DNA from: Coxiella endosymbiont of Amblyomma sculptum
Lineage (GTDB): Bacteria; Pseudomonadota; Gammaproteobacteria; Coxiellales; Coxiellaceae
Assembly: GCF_009883795.1 (NCBI RefSeq)
Contig: NZ_CP033868.1
Coordinates: 238,501-302,500 of the forward strand
Direction: 5' to 3'
DNA length: 64,000 nucleotides
Position 1 is the stretch's first letter; every line of letters begins with the position of its first letter. This document shows positions 19,401-28,776 of the stretch, piece after piece. The position numbers were made by a program, and so were the translations under genes. The notes below the pieces were generated by a model that was not told where the DNA came from, did not search any database, and saw only the letters and a list, made by a program, of their open reading frames with translations.

Positions 19401-20674
19401 GGAAAGAAAAATCTCTTTTTTCCTCTATTAGAGGAAGATTCCAAAATCTTCTAAATTTTTTTATAAACCAAAATTAAAAGAGGTAGAAAGGTGCTTTTTT
19501 AGATATTCTCAAGGAGATTATTGATTGAGTCAATACCTTCTTCCCATTCGCCGGTGTTAGTTTTGTAAATAAAACCATATTGTGTATCGACAATGTTTGA
19601 TTGGTAGGATTGTAAAGCTACTCTCTTAATTGCATGCAATATACTCAAATGGCAGTATAGAGAAATCATACTATGAGAACATCAGAATTCACGTGTGCGA
19701 GTTTATAATAGAGAAGATTGTCGATTCAATAGAGTTTCTCCGATAACGGACGAGAAATAGAAGTTGTACGATAAGTAACAATTTTTAGAGGGAAGAATAT
19801 GTTGTTTTTCAATCAGACACATGAGTAATGAGATTTTAGACTAATAGAGTTTTTGATTTTTTTGGATCGAAAATCTGTGAAATTAGATGAAAAATTTGGA
19901 TAAAGAGTTTGATAGAAAATCACAGTAGGAATTCAAGCTGTCAAATAGGATTGAACTGCCAATGTGATCACGTCATAAATCAATAATGATTTCGGACGAT
20001 CATTTAAAATCAAACAACGCACGTTCGTTGAAAAAGGATTGCGTTTCCTGCTGTATATTAATTTATTGATACCTTATTTCGGCAATTCTTGTAGAGAAAG
20101 AAATTGTAGTGGGGAAAAACGAGAAAGCTACAAACTAAAATACTATAAATTTCTTCCCGGATCATTCGTTTGTTTAGGACCGATTTTCTAAGTATGCGAG
20201 GTAAAATTCTTGCCTGTTGTTTGTTTTCTTATTCCGAGACAGATATTTGTAAAGGTTTATCACAATATTGGTCTCGAAGAGATTGATGGTATGTCTTTAT
20301 CTAACAACAGAGAGGTTTCCTTAGCTACAAGAGAGTTTTTTATGGAAATTCTGATTCTCCTTTGATCATCGAGAATATGGTTATAAGTTGCAATATCCAG
20401 AAATCCTTAAGACACAGCTGTTGCCTCGATGGGAAGTTTTAGTAAATTTTCTTATAATCTCGAACAATTTATAGATTTTCCGAAAGAGGAGAATAGTGAT
20501 TTGAAAATAGCAATTGCTTGTACGTCTTCGTTACGACATTTACCGAAGGAAATAATTTTCATTTTGCTGTAATGTCGGAATTGTAGAATATAAAAAGATG
20601 TATGTGATTCTCATAAAGAAAAACTCCCGCAAAAAATTAGAAAAAACTAGACTTCTCTTTTCAGAAGAAAAGAT
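19401..20674. other. Gene-free stretch where lptD is expected
   Basis: In the surA neighbourhood lptD normally lies directly upstream of surA. These 1.27 kb have stops in all frames and contain no complete gene. Apart from the short frame at 19499-19669, I see nothing assignable. Confidence 0.6.
19499..19669 (-). pseudogene. 56-codon frame, possible C-terminal relic of lptD
   Basis: An ATG-to-TAA frame ends about 100 bp before surA, where lptD should end. Its C-terminus (TGEWEEGIDSINNLLENI) and the YGFIYK strand are weakly reminiscent of the last beta-strand and tail of LptD-type barrels. It is too short and diverged to be sure. It may be an unrelated small frame. Confidence 0.3.
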
Positions 20675-21382
20675 TTACACGAATTTCGAAAGAGCATTGG
20701 ATGAGGCAATGGAAAAAACAGTAGATAACCATTTTCCAATTTCTTCAATTTCCTTATGGCATACTTGATGCCCCATTGTATAGTCGTGCCATTCCACAAA
20801 ATGGCCTATCTGACTCAAAATTTGGAAAGTTTTCTCTCCTACAGAAGACGGCAAGATAAGATCTGAATTGCCGTGGGCCATGAAAATAGGAGTTTTTTTG
20901 TGGAGCGTTATATTTTTTTTCTTCATTATTCGATTTGCGAGAGGAAGGTAAGTTGATAGAGCTACAATTCCTGCAAGCGGATTTCTATACTGAAGTCCAG
21001 TATAAAGGGCTACAGCACCTCCTTGAGAAAATCCTGCAAGAACAATACGACAACTTGGAATACCTTGGGAAATTTCTTCTTCAATCAGTTGATTAACAGA
21101 CCTTTGGGCCTGCGCTATGCCATCTTCATCTTCTTGTGTAAAGTCGATAAGGCTGTAAATATCATACCAAGCGCGCATCTGCACTCCGGAGTTTATTGTT
21201 ACTGGTCTCATTGGTGCGTGGGGCAGTATAAAACGAAGATGCAAATCTTTTGGTAAGACTAATTGAGGTATAATGTTGGAAAAATCGTAACCATTAGACC
21301 CTAGACCGTGTAGCCAAATCACGCTACCTACAGCTTTTTTGATTGGAGGTATTGTGACATGTTCTACAGCATTATTCATCAC
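20675..21382 (-). CDS. Carboxylesterase / acyl-protein thioesterase-like hydrolase
   Basis: Alpha/beta hydrolase of the phospholipase/carboxylesterase family (235 residues). Features in order: oxyanion-side motif VIWLHGLGSNGYDF, nucleophile elbow AGFSQGGAVAL, acidic residue in HGNSDLILP, and catalytic His in YTMGHQVC. It is cytosolic with no signal peptide. Substrate is uncertain: relatives cleave short-chain esters, lysophospholipids or protein S-acyl groups. It stands alone between two gene-poor stretches. Confidence 0.9.
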   Translation of the reverse strand: MMNNAVEHVTIPPIKKAVGSVIWLHGLGSNGYDFSNIIPQLVLPKDLHLRFILPHAPMRPVTINSGVQMRAWYDIYSLIDFTQEDEDGIAQAQRSVNQLIEEEISQGIPSCRIVLAGFSQGGAVALYTGLQYRNPLAGIVALSTYLPLANRIMKKKNITLHKKTPIFMAHGNSDLILPSSVGEKTFQILSQIGHFVEWHDYTMGHQVCHKEIEEIGKWLSTVFSIASSNALSKFV

Positions 21383-21647
21383 AATGTAATATTATCATTA
21401 GATGACAAAAAAATCCTCTTACGCTTTTACTCTTTAGTCGTTTGTAGATCTTAGAATCTTTTTCTTTGTCGAAAGAAATTACAAACTAATAAAGTTTTTT
21501 AATGATAGCAACAAGGATTTGTAAAAAATTTAAATTGAGAGGTTTTTCGCAAACTTTGGTTTAATCTCTTTTTCGGTTTGTGTATCTGTCCTTGATCACT
21601 CAAAACAAATCTGTTTTACTAAACAAAGTTCTCGTAAAGTTTTTGAT

Positions 21648-22481
21648 ATGATGAAAATCATTAGTTTTACAAAGATGCATGGATCGGGTAATGATTTCGT
21701 AGTGATTGACGCTACGAAACAGCATTTCGAAATGACAACATCTCAGATTCAAAAAATGGCAGACCGCCATTTGGGAATTGGTTTTGATCAGCTGTTGGTC
21801 ATTGAATCTCCAAAAGTTTGGGCTACAGATTTTCATTTTCGTATTTTCAACTCTGATGGAAGTGAAGTAAGTCAATGTGGAAACGGTGCTTGTTGTATTG
21901 CCCGTTATCTTTATGCTAAAAAAATTGTGAAACGCAAATTTCGAATTTCTACTTTGAAAGATACTTTGGAACTTAAAATTCAATTCGACAAGAAAATTTC
22001 TGTCAAAATGGGAGTTCCGAGATTTAATCCAAGCGATATTCCCTTTATTGCGCATAGAATTAGTAGCTTCTATCATATAGAAGTTGACAACCAAAAAATA
22101 AGATTGGGTGTAGTTAACGTTGGAAACCCGCATGCGATAGTTCTAACGGATGTGTTAAATACGTTTCCAGTCCTTAGACTTGGTGCCCAATTGAGTACTC
22201 ACAAGCGTTTTCCCGAAGGTACGAATGTAGGGTTCATGCAAATTATCGATCCGAAAAAAATTCTTCTACGTGTATACGAACGTGGATCTGGAGAAACTTT
22301 ATCTTGTGGCAGTAACGCTTGCGCGGCAGTAGCGGTAGGTCGATGTTCAGGTTTACTCGGGGAACAAGTTGTTGTTAAACAACCCGGTGGGAGTCTTTTC
22401 ATTAGTTGGCAAGGTCCCTTAACTCAAACAATTATGGTGGGTTCAGCCGATATCATTTTTCATGGAGAATGGTCAATGTGA
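21648..22481 (+). CDS. dapF: Diaminopimelate epimerase
   Basis: Converts LL- to meso-diaminopimelate for lysine and for the peptidoglycan stem peptide used by MurE. Both catalytic cysteines are present: SQCGNGACC near residue 78 and ETLSCGSNACAA near residue 222. KMHGSGNDFVVID at the N-terminus is typical. 277 residues is normal. Two consecutive ATGs make the start ambiguous by one codon. This agrees with an active mDAP-type cell-wall pathway elsewhere in the window. Confidence 0.96.
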   Translation: MMKIISFTKMHGSGNDFVVIDATKQHFEMTTSQIQKMADRHLGIGFDQLLVIESPKVWATDFHFRIFNSDGSEVSQCGNGACCIARYLYAKKIVKRKFRISTLKDTLELKIQFDKKISVKMGVPRFNPSDIPFIAHRISSFYHIEVDNQKIRLGVVNVGNPHAIVLTDVLNTFPVLRLGAQLSTHKRFPEGTNVGFMQIIDPKKILLRVYERGSGETLSCGSNACAAVAVGRCSGLLGEQVVVKQPGGSLFISWQGPLTQTIMVGSADIIFHGEWSM

Positions 22482-22619
22482 ATAAAATCTTTGCGCGTTC
22501 TTTGGTTTGTTATAGAACCCGCAATATGAAGTTTGGAGAAATTTGAAGTGTTTTGGGTTTTTTGATAAGTGGCAGTAATAATTTACTCAAGCAAGGAGTC
22601 TCTTTCGTAAGTTTCCTCT

Positions 22620-23021
22620 ATGATTTACTTTGATAAAATGAAAAAAAGTGAAGAATATATGAATAAAGAACAAATAAATCGTTTTCATAGAATTCTGCTC
22701 CAATGGAAAAAACAACTTATGGAAGAAGTTGATTCTACAGTAGTTCATTTAAAAGAAGAAGCTAATTTATGTGCAGATCCAATAGATTGCGCTAGTCAGG
22801 AGGAGGGATTCAGTTTGGAACTACGCGCTCGTGATCGCGAACGGAAACTTATTAAAAAAATTGAGCAGTCTTTAGACTTAATTGAAGAAGGATCGTATGG
22901 ATATTGTGAAGATTGCGCTGCAGAAATTGGAATTCTTCGTTTAGAAGCACGTCCTACGGCGAGTAAATGTATCGACTGTAAAACTTTTGAAGAGATTCGG
23001 GAAAAACAGTCCGGTGGATAA
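22620..23021 (+). CDS. dksA: DksA, RNA polymerase secondary-channel regulator
   Basis: Works with ppGpp to tune rRNA and amino-acid promoters. 133 residues: an N-terminal coiled coil with the tip motif DPIDCASQEE (family DxxDxA), then a four-cysteine zinc finger (YCEDCAAEIG and CIDCKTFEE). It is slightly shorter than E. coli DksA (151). Its end overlaps the proposed folB start by eight bases. Confidence 0.93.
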   Translation: MIYFDKMKKSEEYMNKEQINRFHRILLQWKKQLMEEVDSTVVHLKEEANLCADPIDCASQEEGFSLELRARDRERKLIKKIEQSLDLIEEGSYGYCEDCAAEIGILRLEARPTASKCIDCKTFEEIREKQSGG

Positions 23022-23376
23022 ACTTTTTATTCGTAACCTTAAAATATCTGCTCAATTAGGTGTTTTACCGCATGAAAAAGCGTCACCACAGATAATTGCT
23101 CTCGATGTTTTTTTGGGTATTGATAGTAAATTGGCCTGTTTCTCAGATGACCTTAACTTTACCGTCGATTATGCAATGGTTCGAAGAAAAATAATTAAAT
23201 TCTTTAGTGATCGACGGTTCGATTTGGTTGAAACTTTAGCAAATCGGTGTGTTGATTTTCTTTTTTCTCAATTTACTACAGTGCATTGGATACAATTGTG
23301 TGTTACGAAATTATCAGTGTTTGATGACACTGACGGTGTTGGAATCGTTGTGGAACGTAAACGAAAAGTTTCTTGA
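23014..23376 (+). CDS. folB: Dihydroneopterin aldolase
   Basis: Cleaves 7,8-dihydroneopterin to 6-hydroxymethyl-dihydropterin in folate synthesis. The product is 120 residues starting from the GTG at 23014 inside the end of dksA, giving MDKLFIRNLKISAQLGV as in the family. The catalytic Glu is in PHEKASPQ and the Lys in VTKLSVFDD. A TTG at 22987 is the alternative start. Translation is probably coupled to dksA. Confidence 0.9.
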   Translation: MDKLFIRNLKISAQLGVLPHEKASPQIIALDVFLGIDSKLACFSDDLNFTVDYAMVRRKIIKFFSDRRFDLVETLANRCVDFLFSQFTTVHWIQLCVTKLSVFDDTDGVGIVVERKRKVS

Positions 23377-23597
23377 TTGGTTTATAAATATGATTCCACG
23401 GAAAGAAGATTTTTCATTGTAGTTTTGGAAATTTTGTAGCTGATTGTGCGGAAAGTTTTGAATGTTTCTAGAAATTAGACAACAACAACTTTTGTTGTAG
23501 ATCTTATCGAGATAAAGCGAATATTTAGTCGTTTTTAAAATACAAGTATTGGATCGGGCGGGTAAAATCTATAAAAAGAACAATAGGGTTTATAACG

Positions 23598-24680
23598 ATG
23601 AAAATTTCTCTTGTTGAAAAGTTGAAAAATCTAAGTCTTCGTTACAGTGAAATCGCTACACTACTAAGTGACCCTCGTATAATAGACAACAAAGACCGGT
23701 ATCGAGAATTAGGAAAAGAATATATACAAATAGAACCGGTTGTAAGATGTTTTCAATCTTATGAGAAAAATGATGCAACCATTAAGTCAGTTCAAGAGAT
23801 GAATGCAGAGGAAGACTGTGAATTTAAAGAATTGATTGAAGAAGAATTAAAACAGCTGACCGCTAGAAAGAATATATTAAAAAACCAATTGAAAATTCTC
23901 TTAATTCCAAAAGATCCTAACGATGAGAAAAATATTTTTCTTGAAATTCGTATAGGAACGGGAGGTAATGAAGCGGCGGTTTTTGCGGGTGATTTATTTC
24001 GAATGTATGCGCGCTATGCGGAAAAGAAAGGGTGGTGTATGACTATAGTTTCTGCTCATGAAGGAGAGTATGGTGGATTTAAAGAAGTGATTGCGCGTAT
24101 TGTTGGAGAAAGAGTGTATTCTCAATTGAAATTTGAATCTGGAGTGCATCGGGTACAACGAATACCAACAACAGAATCGCAAGGACGTATACATACTTCT
24201 GCTTGTACAGTAGCAATAATGCCTGAGGCAGAGGTAATTGATGAGATCAAGATTCTTCCAACCGAGTTGCGTATTGATACTTTCCGTGCTTCTGGTGCCG
24301 GTGGACAGCATGTAAATCGGACAGATTCAGCGATTCGCATTACACACATTCCTACTGGCATGGTGGTCGAATGTCAAGATGAGCGATCGCAACACAAAAA
24401 CAGAGCTCGAGCAATGTCTCTGTTGCATTCAAAATTATTAATTGCGGAAAGATCAAAGAAAATGCGAGAACAAGCCATAAAACGTAGATTGCTTGTTGGA
24501 AGCGGTGACCGTTCTGCAAGAATTCGTACCTATAATTTCCCGAAAGGTCGAGTTACTGATCATCGAATTAATTTAACTTTGTATCAACTCGATGCGATTA
24601 TAGAAGGAAATTTGGATTTCATCGTGGACCCTTTAATTCGAGAATTTCAAGTAGAACAGTTATCTGCACTAGGCAATTGA
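23598..24680 (+). CDS. prfA: Peptide chain release factor 1
   Basis: Terminates translation at UAA and UAG. 360 residues with the GGQ motif (ASGAGGQHVNRTDSA) near residue 235, the peptidyl-tRNA hydrolysis site methylated by PrmC, and the codon-recognition domain upstream. Full length. Followed 31 bp later by prmC, its methyltransferase. hemA, often upstream of prfA, is absent from the 220-bp gap. Confidence 0.97.
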   Translation: MKISLVEKLKNLSLRYSEIATLLSDPRIIDNKDRYRELGKEYIQIEPVVRCFQSYEKNDATIKSVQEMNAEEDCEFKELIEEELKQLTARKNILKNQLKILLIPKDPNDEKNIFLEIRIGTGGNEAAVFAGDLFRMYARYAEKKGWCMTIVSAHEGEYGGFKEVIARIVGERVYSQLKFESGVHRVQRIPTTESQGRIHTSACTVAIMPEAEVIDEIKILPTELRIDTFRASGAGGQHVNRTDSAIRITHIPTGMVVECQDERSQHKNRARAMSLLHSKLLIAERSKKMREQAIKRRLLVGSGDRSARIRTYNFPKGRVTDHRINLTLYQLDAIIEGNLDFIVDPLIREFQVEQLSALGN

Positions 24681-24711
24681 TGAAGAGAATACGTAGTGAT
24701 TAGTAAAGAGA

Positions 24712-25551
24712 ATGATCTTAATCAAAGAGATGATCAATAGAGTAACGCAAAAACTAATGGGATTTTCAGAAACTGAAAATCTAGACGCTCAAATATTGAT
24801 AGGCGCAGCGCTAAAAAAATCACGTACTGAATTATTTGTTTGTTCGAACATGGTGTTAACCAAAAAGCAACAAGAGCGAATAATGCGATATGTAGAACGT
24901 CGAATTTCTGGAGAGCCTATCGCTTATATTTTAGGTACAAAAGAATTTTGGTCTTTAAGATTAACTGTAAATCCAGATGTGTTTATCCCTCGTCCAGAAA
25001 CAGAACTGCTTGTAGAGAGTGTATTAAATCTTTTTCCAAAAAGTGAAAATATTCGACTTGCTGATTTAGGAACAGGATCAGGTGCGATTGCTTTAGCTCT
25101 TGCCTATGAATGTCCGCTCTGGAGAATTGACGCTGTTGATAATTCGTCGAAAGCCCTAAGAATAGCTAAAACTAATGCTGAGCGCTATAAGATGAAAAAT
25201 ATCAATTTTTATTTAGGGGAATGGTGTAAAGCCTTACCCAAACGTAATTATCATGCAATTGTAGGAAATCCTCCCTATATTTCTGACAAAGATCGACATT
25301 TTCAGAAATTAAAATACGAACCATGGGAAGCGCTGTCCGGCGGTCCAGACGGAATCTCAAAAATTAGGACTATTGTTAAAGAAACCCCAGAATATCTTAA
25401 ATTTGGAGGATGGTTATTACTGGAACATGGATTTGATCAATCTAAAAGACTTTTTTCCCTTATGAAACATGCTGGATACCAGAAGATTAGAAATTACAAA
25501 GACCTGTCGGGACTACCAAGAATAATTGCCGGAAGAACAGCTCTGAGTTAG
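24712..25551 (+). CDS. prmC: Release factor glutamine methyltransferase
   Basis: N5-methylates the GGQ glutamine of RF1 and RF2. SAM-binding LADLGTGSGAIALAL near residue 120 and the catalytic NPPYIS motif near 183; helical N-terminal domain with GEPIAYILGTKEFWS. 279 residues is normal. The operon partner is prfA. An AAAGAGA precedes the ATG. Confidence 0.96.
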   Translation: MILIKEMINRVTQKLMGFSETENLDAQILIGAALKKSRTELFVCSNMVLTKKQQERIMRYVERRISGEPIAYILGTKEFWSLRLTVNPDVFIPRPETELLVESVLNLFPKSENIRLADLGTGSGAIALALAYECPLWRIDAVDNSSKALRIAKTNAERYKMKNINFYLGEWCKALPKRNYHAIVGNPPYISDKDRHFQKLKYEPWEALSGGPDGISKIRTIVKETPEYLKFGGWLLLEHGFDQSKRLFSLMKHAGYQKIRNYKDLSGLPRIIAGRTALS

Positions 25552-25994
25552 ACATCCGCTTATTTATTTGCGTATGGCTATAAGAGATTTTGTATTGCGA
25601 CTCTTTTACTTCTATATAGATAGTTTATTTTTTTCGAACTATCCTATTCTTGCCATATTTACGAAAATACTTTTCCAATATGTTCCAATATGATTATTAT
25701 TAATCTGTACAATCTTTTAGAACGCTGCATAAAACAAATTTTCTGTTTAGCAATAAAAATGTGATGAAATTCTATATCAACTTGCTTAGGATGAAGATAC
25801 AACCGCACGGTGTTTTCAAACGAAGATGAAATATAATACGAGATTATCGTGCAGATCTTTCGAAACCCTCGCTATGAAAATTCGATAGAAACAGAAAAAC
25901 ACCCCTCTCCTCTCTTTCGAATTCCTACAGGCTAGATTGTATAAGTAGCTGTATTGTGATTTCATTCCGCAGTGATTTTAGCCAAACCATATGC
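25552..25994. other. Gene-free stretch between convergent prmC and 5-FCL
   Basis: About 440 A+T-rich bases. A short direct repeat (TTCCAATATG twice, near 25672-25691) is the only structure noticed. No recognisable relic. Confidence 0.5.
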
Positions 25995-26573
25995 TTAAGA
26001 GAATTGATAAATTGTTTTTTCTGTTATAACTAAATCTAATGGAATATCCCACCTTTCTACAGGAATTTTGTTAATTCTTTGGCATTCATAAGACACACCT
26101 ATTAATACCGGTTTTTTTAGGTATTGATTTTTCAATGACTTTAAAGATTGATCGTAATGTCCACCACCACGACCTAATCGATGACCTTTCTCGTCAAAAG
26201 CGACTAGAGGCAGAAAGATCAAGTCAAGATTATTTAGATAAATAGATTTTTCCTGAGACACGTCGGGTTCTTCAATATCAAAATGGTTTTTGACCAGAGT
26301 ATTTCTCGTATAGGAATAAAAAATCAAACATTGCTTATGTAAGACAGGCAAATAACAGTTTTTTCCCATTTTCTGCGCTTTGGTAAGAACGATATTAATG
26401 TTCACTTCTCCATTATACGCTTTATAAAACGCGAGATTTTGACTTAAATTGAAAAAGTGCAATGTTATTATCTTTCTACAGATCTGTCGAGACGCACTAG
26501 TCCTCTCTCGGAGAGAAAGAGAGCCACGACGACGATTGAAGAGAACGCGTAATTTCTCCTTGTGAAAACTCAT
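25995..26573 (-). CDS. 5-formyltetrahydrofolate cyclo-ligase
   Basis: Recycles 5-formyl-THF to 5,10-methenyl-THF with ATP (YgfA/MTHFS family). 192 residues. The conserved C-terminal phosphate-binding loop LGRGGGHYD is present, and VAFDEKGHR precedes it. The basic N-terminal region (KLRVLFNRRR) matches the nucleotide-binding start of the family. In many gammaproteobacteria 6S RNA lies just upstream of this gene, but only 150 bp separate it from the next gene here and I see no 6S structure. Confidence 0.9.
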   Translation of the reverse strand: MSFHKEKLRVLFNRRRGSLSLRERTSASRQICRKIITLHFFNLSQNLAFYKAYNGEVNINIVLTKAQKMGKNCYLPVLHKQCLIFYSYTRNTLVKNHFDIEEPDVSQEKSIYLNNLDLIFLPLVAFDEKGHRLGRGGGHYDQSLKSLKNQYLKKPVLIGVSYECQRINKIPVERWDIPLDLVITEKTIYQFS

Positions 26574-26678
26574 CGACCGTACTTTTGTACTACCTTATAT
26601 TTTTTGGATTTAGAATATTTTGTTCTACTAAACGGTTACTTTTTTTCTATCGGTTAAAATTCTATCAAAAATACTGCC

Positions 26679-26706
26679 GATGTGCAGAGAGTCTTCTCTG
26701 CGCATC
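26679..26706 (-). terminator. Hairpin downstream of the Xaa-Pro aminopeptidase
   Basis: A 12-pair stem with one G-U (GATG/CATC and GCAGAGA/TCTCTGC around a 4-nt loop), 18 bp after the minus-strand stop. On that strand TTTTT comes about seven bases after the stem, so it is an imperfect intrinsic terminator at best. Confidence 0.35.
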
Positions 26707-26723
26707 TATAAGAGAACTCAATA

Positions 26724-28523
26724 TTAGAGTGGACTTGTTTCTTGATGCAACCAGTGAGCCAACTCGTTGTTTGTTGATAACAGATCTTTTAATGCAAGAT
26801 AGATACGCCGGTGGTAATTGTTAATTTGATTCATTTCTTGTTTAGTAAGATCTGGTAGATTGATAAGTTTTCGACAATAGGGAACTAGTGTGAGATCTTC
26901 GAACCTATAGAACGGTCCATGTCCTGTCGGGCTGTTGTTCACCTTAAATTGTTCAGTGACTAAACAAAGATTTTCAATTCGAATTCCGTATTGATTTTCT
27001 ATATAAACACCGGGTTCGTTACTTACAATCATACCTGGTTGTAAGGGTATCTTTGTATAGCAGGTGGTAATAGCTTGAGGACCTTCATGTACACACAAAT
27101 AGTTTCCAACACCGTGTCCGGTTCCATGACTGTAATCTAAAGCTTCACGCCATAAAAATTGATGGGCAAATGCATTAAGATGTTCTCCACAGGTTCCTTT
27201 AGGAAAGATAGCATTGCGAATTGCAAGATGACCTTTAAGAACCAGAGTATAAAGATGTTTTTGTTTCTTTGTAGGATTTCCCAGATGAACGGTTCGAGTA
27301 ATATCTGTGGTTCCAGAGAAATATTGTCCTCCAGAATCGATCAAGTAAAGTGCGGAATCGTCTATAGTGACATCGGTTTCCGAAGTGGCTATGTAATGTA
27401 CAATAGCACTATGAGCATCAAAACCGCTGATGCTAGGAAAGCTTAAATCTAAGCAGCGAGGATCTTCTCTACGCAACGTTTCTAGTTTTTTAGCAGCTGT
27501 TACTTCGCTTACGCCTGTTTTCCAATGGTTTTCTAACCAATGCAAAAAACGTATCATAGCGATAGCGTCTACAATATGCGCCTCACGCGAACCTTTTTGT
27601 TCTGTAGAGTTTTTAAGAGCTTTTTCCAAAATAATAGGAGATGATTTATAAACGAAATTCTCGGCGTTTTTTAGTTGTTTTCGAATCCACCAATTGGTGG
27701 TGTCAGGATCTATCCAAACAGAGTTAGGCACTTCGGTGAGAGTTTTTCCAAAAGTTTGATAAGATTTTACTTGAACTTGAATTGTCTTAAAATAAGTTTT
27801 GTGTTCTTTAGTAAGATGTTTTGTGTTTACAAATATAAATGATTCGTTTCTAGTAACTATAGCATAACTTAAAACCAGCGGGCTGTAATTAACATCGTTT
27901 CCTCGAATGTTAAATAACCAAGCAATTGCGTCGAGAGTGTTGATCACGAGAGCGTATGCTTTTTCTAATTGCAAAGATTTTCGGAGAGCGGAAAGTTTTT
28001 CTTTAGCGCCTACTCCGGCGTATTTTGTGGGATACAGTCGAAGAGGAAAATTTGGAGGAACTGGTTGATCTTTCCATAGTTGGTCTACGAGATTATTGTC
28101 TAAAAACAAGAGTTTGCCCCCATTCGAGAATAGAACTTCTTCGATTTTTTCCGCTTGTCGAATACTAATAGTTTTAGGATCTGCGGCGAAAACGATTGAT
28201 CTTTTTTCTCCACACAACAACCACTGGTCAATAGCAGGTTTTTGACATTGATTTACTTTCATTAGTTTGAAAAATGCGTTATTAAGTTGTTGTTTCGATT
28301 GTAAAAAATACCTGGAATCAGTCCACAGAAAAGCGTTTTCCATTCCTACAATTACATCTCCTGAAGATCCTGTAAATCCACTGATCCAAGCTCTGCGTTG
28401 CCAACAATAAGGAACATTTTCATTTGCGTGTGGATCAGTCGATGGAATGTAATAATAATCAATACCGATTGTCTTCATTAATTTTCGCAATTCAAATAAT
28501 CGGTTTTTAATAGAGCTTTGCAT
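26724..28523 (-). CDS. Xaa-Pro aminopeptidase, large (APP1-type) M24B
   Basis: Cytosolic metallopeptidase that removes N-terminal residues preceding proline. 599 residues, the three-domain form resembling eukaryotic XPNPEP1 rather than the 440-residue E. coli PepP. Two creatinase-like N-terminal domains precede the pita-bread catalytic domain. Metal ligands are visible in LIDSGGQYFSGTTDITR, SHGTGHGVG and NEPGVYIENQYGIRIEN. Peptide recycling suits an intracellular organism that imports peptides; that is inference. Confidence 0.93.
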   Translation of the reverse strand: MQSSIKNRLFELRKLMKTIGIDYYYIPSTDPHANENVPYCWQRRAWISGFTGSSGDVIVGMENAFLWTDSRYFLQSKQQLNNAFFKLMKVNQCQKPAIDQWLLCGEKRSIVFAADPKTISIRQAEKIEEVLFSNGGKLLFLDNNLVDQLWKDQPVPPNFPLRLYPTKYAGVGAKEKLSALRKSLQLEKAYALVINTLDAIAWLFNIRGNDVNYSPLVLSYAIVTRNESFIFVNTKHLTKEHKTYFKTIQVQVKSYQTFGKTLTEVPNSVWIDPDTTNWWIRKQLKNAENFVYKSSPIILEKALKNSTEQKGSREAHIVDAIAMIRFLHWLENHWKTGVSEVTAAKKLETLRREDPRCLDLSFPSISGFDAHSAIVHYIATSETDVTIDDSALYLIDSGGQYFSGTTDITRTVHLGNPTKKQKHLYTLVLKGHLAIRNAIFPKGTCGEHLNAFAHQFLWREALDYSHGTGHGVGNYLCVHEGPQAITTCYTKIPLQPGMIVSNEPGVYIENQYGIRIENLCLVTEQFKVNNSPTGHGPFYRFEDLTLVPYCRKLINLPDLTKQEMNQINNYHRRIYLALKDLLSTNNELAHWLHQETSPL

Positions 28524-28776
28524 GATAAAAGGTCCTTTTTGCCAGCATTTTCCGGATTTGGAGTGGTAGATATTTTTTGTACGGATATGTCACAGTTCCT
28601 CTTGATTCGAACTTTCTCAACAATAAAGTAATTATTTAGATTAAAAAAAACTAGTTCAATTTTTCTTTATTGCTTTTATGAGATATACTTCAGAAATCTG
28701 GGGTAAAAGCTTCAATAAATTTTCTCTGCTTGAGGCAGACAGTTTTGTTACACTCTACTATTCACTTTACTACTTC

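Noticed and set aside
26574..26723. Possible 6S RNA gene upstream of 5-formyl-THF cyclo-ligase
   Set aside because: The gap is shorter than a 6S RNA and lacks the long closing stem and central bubble.
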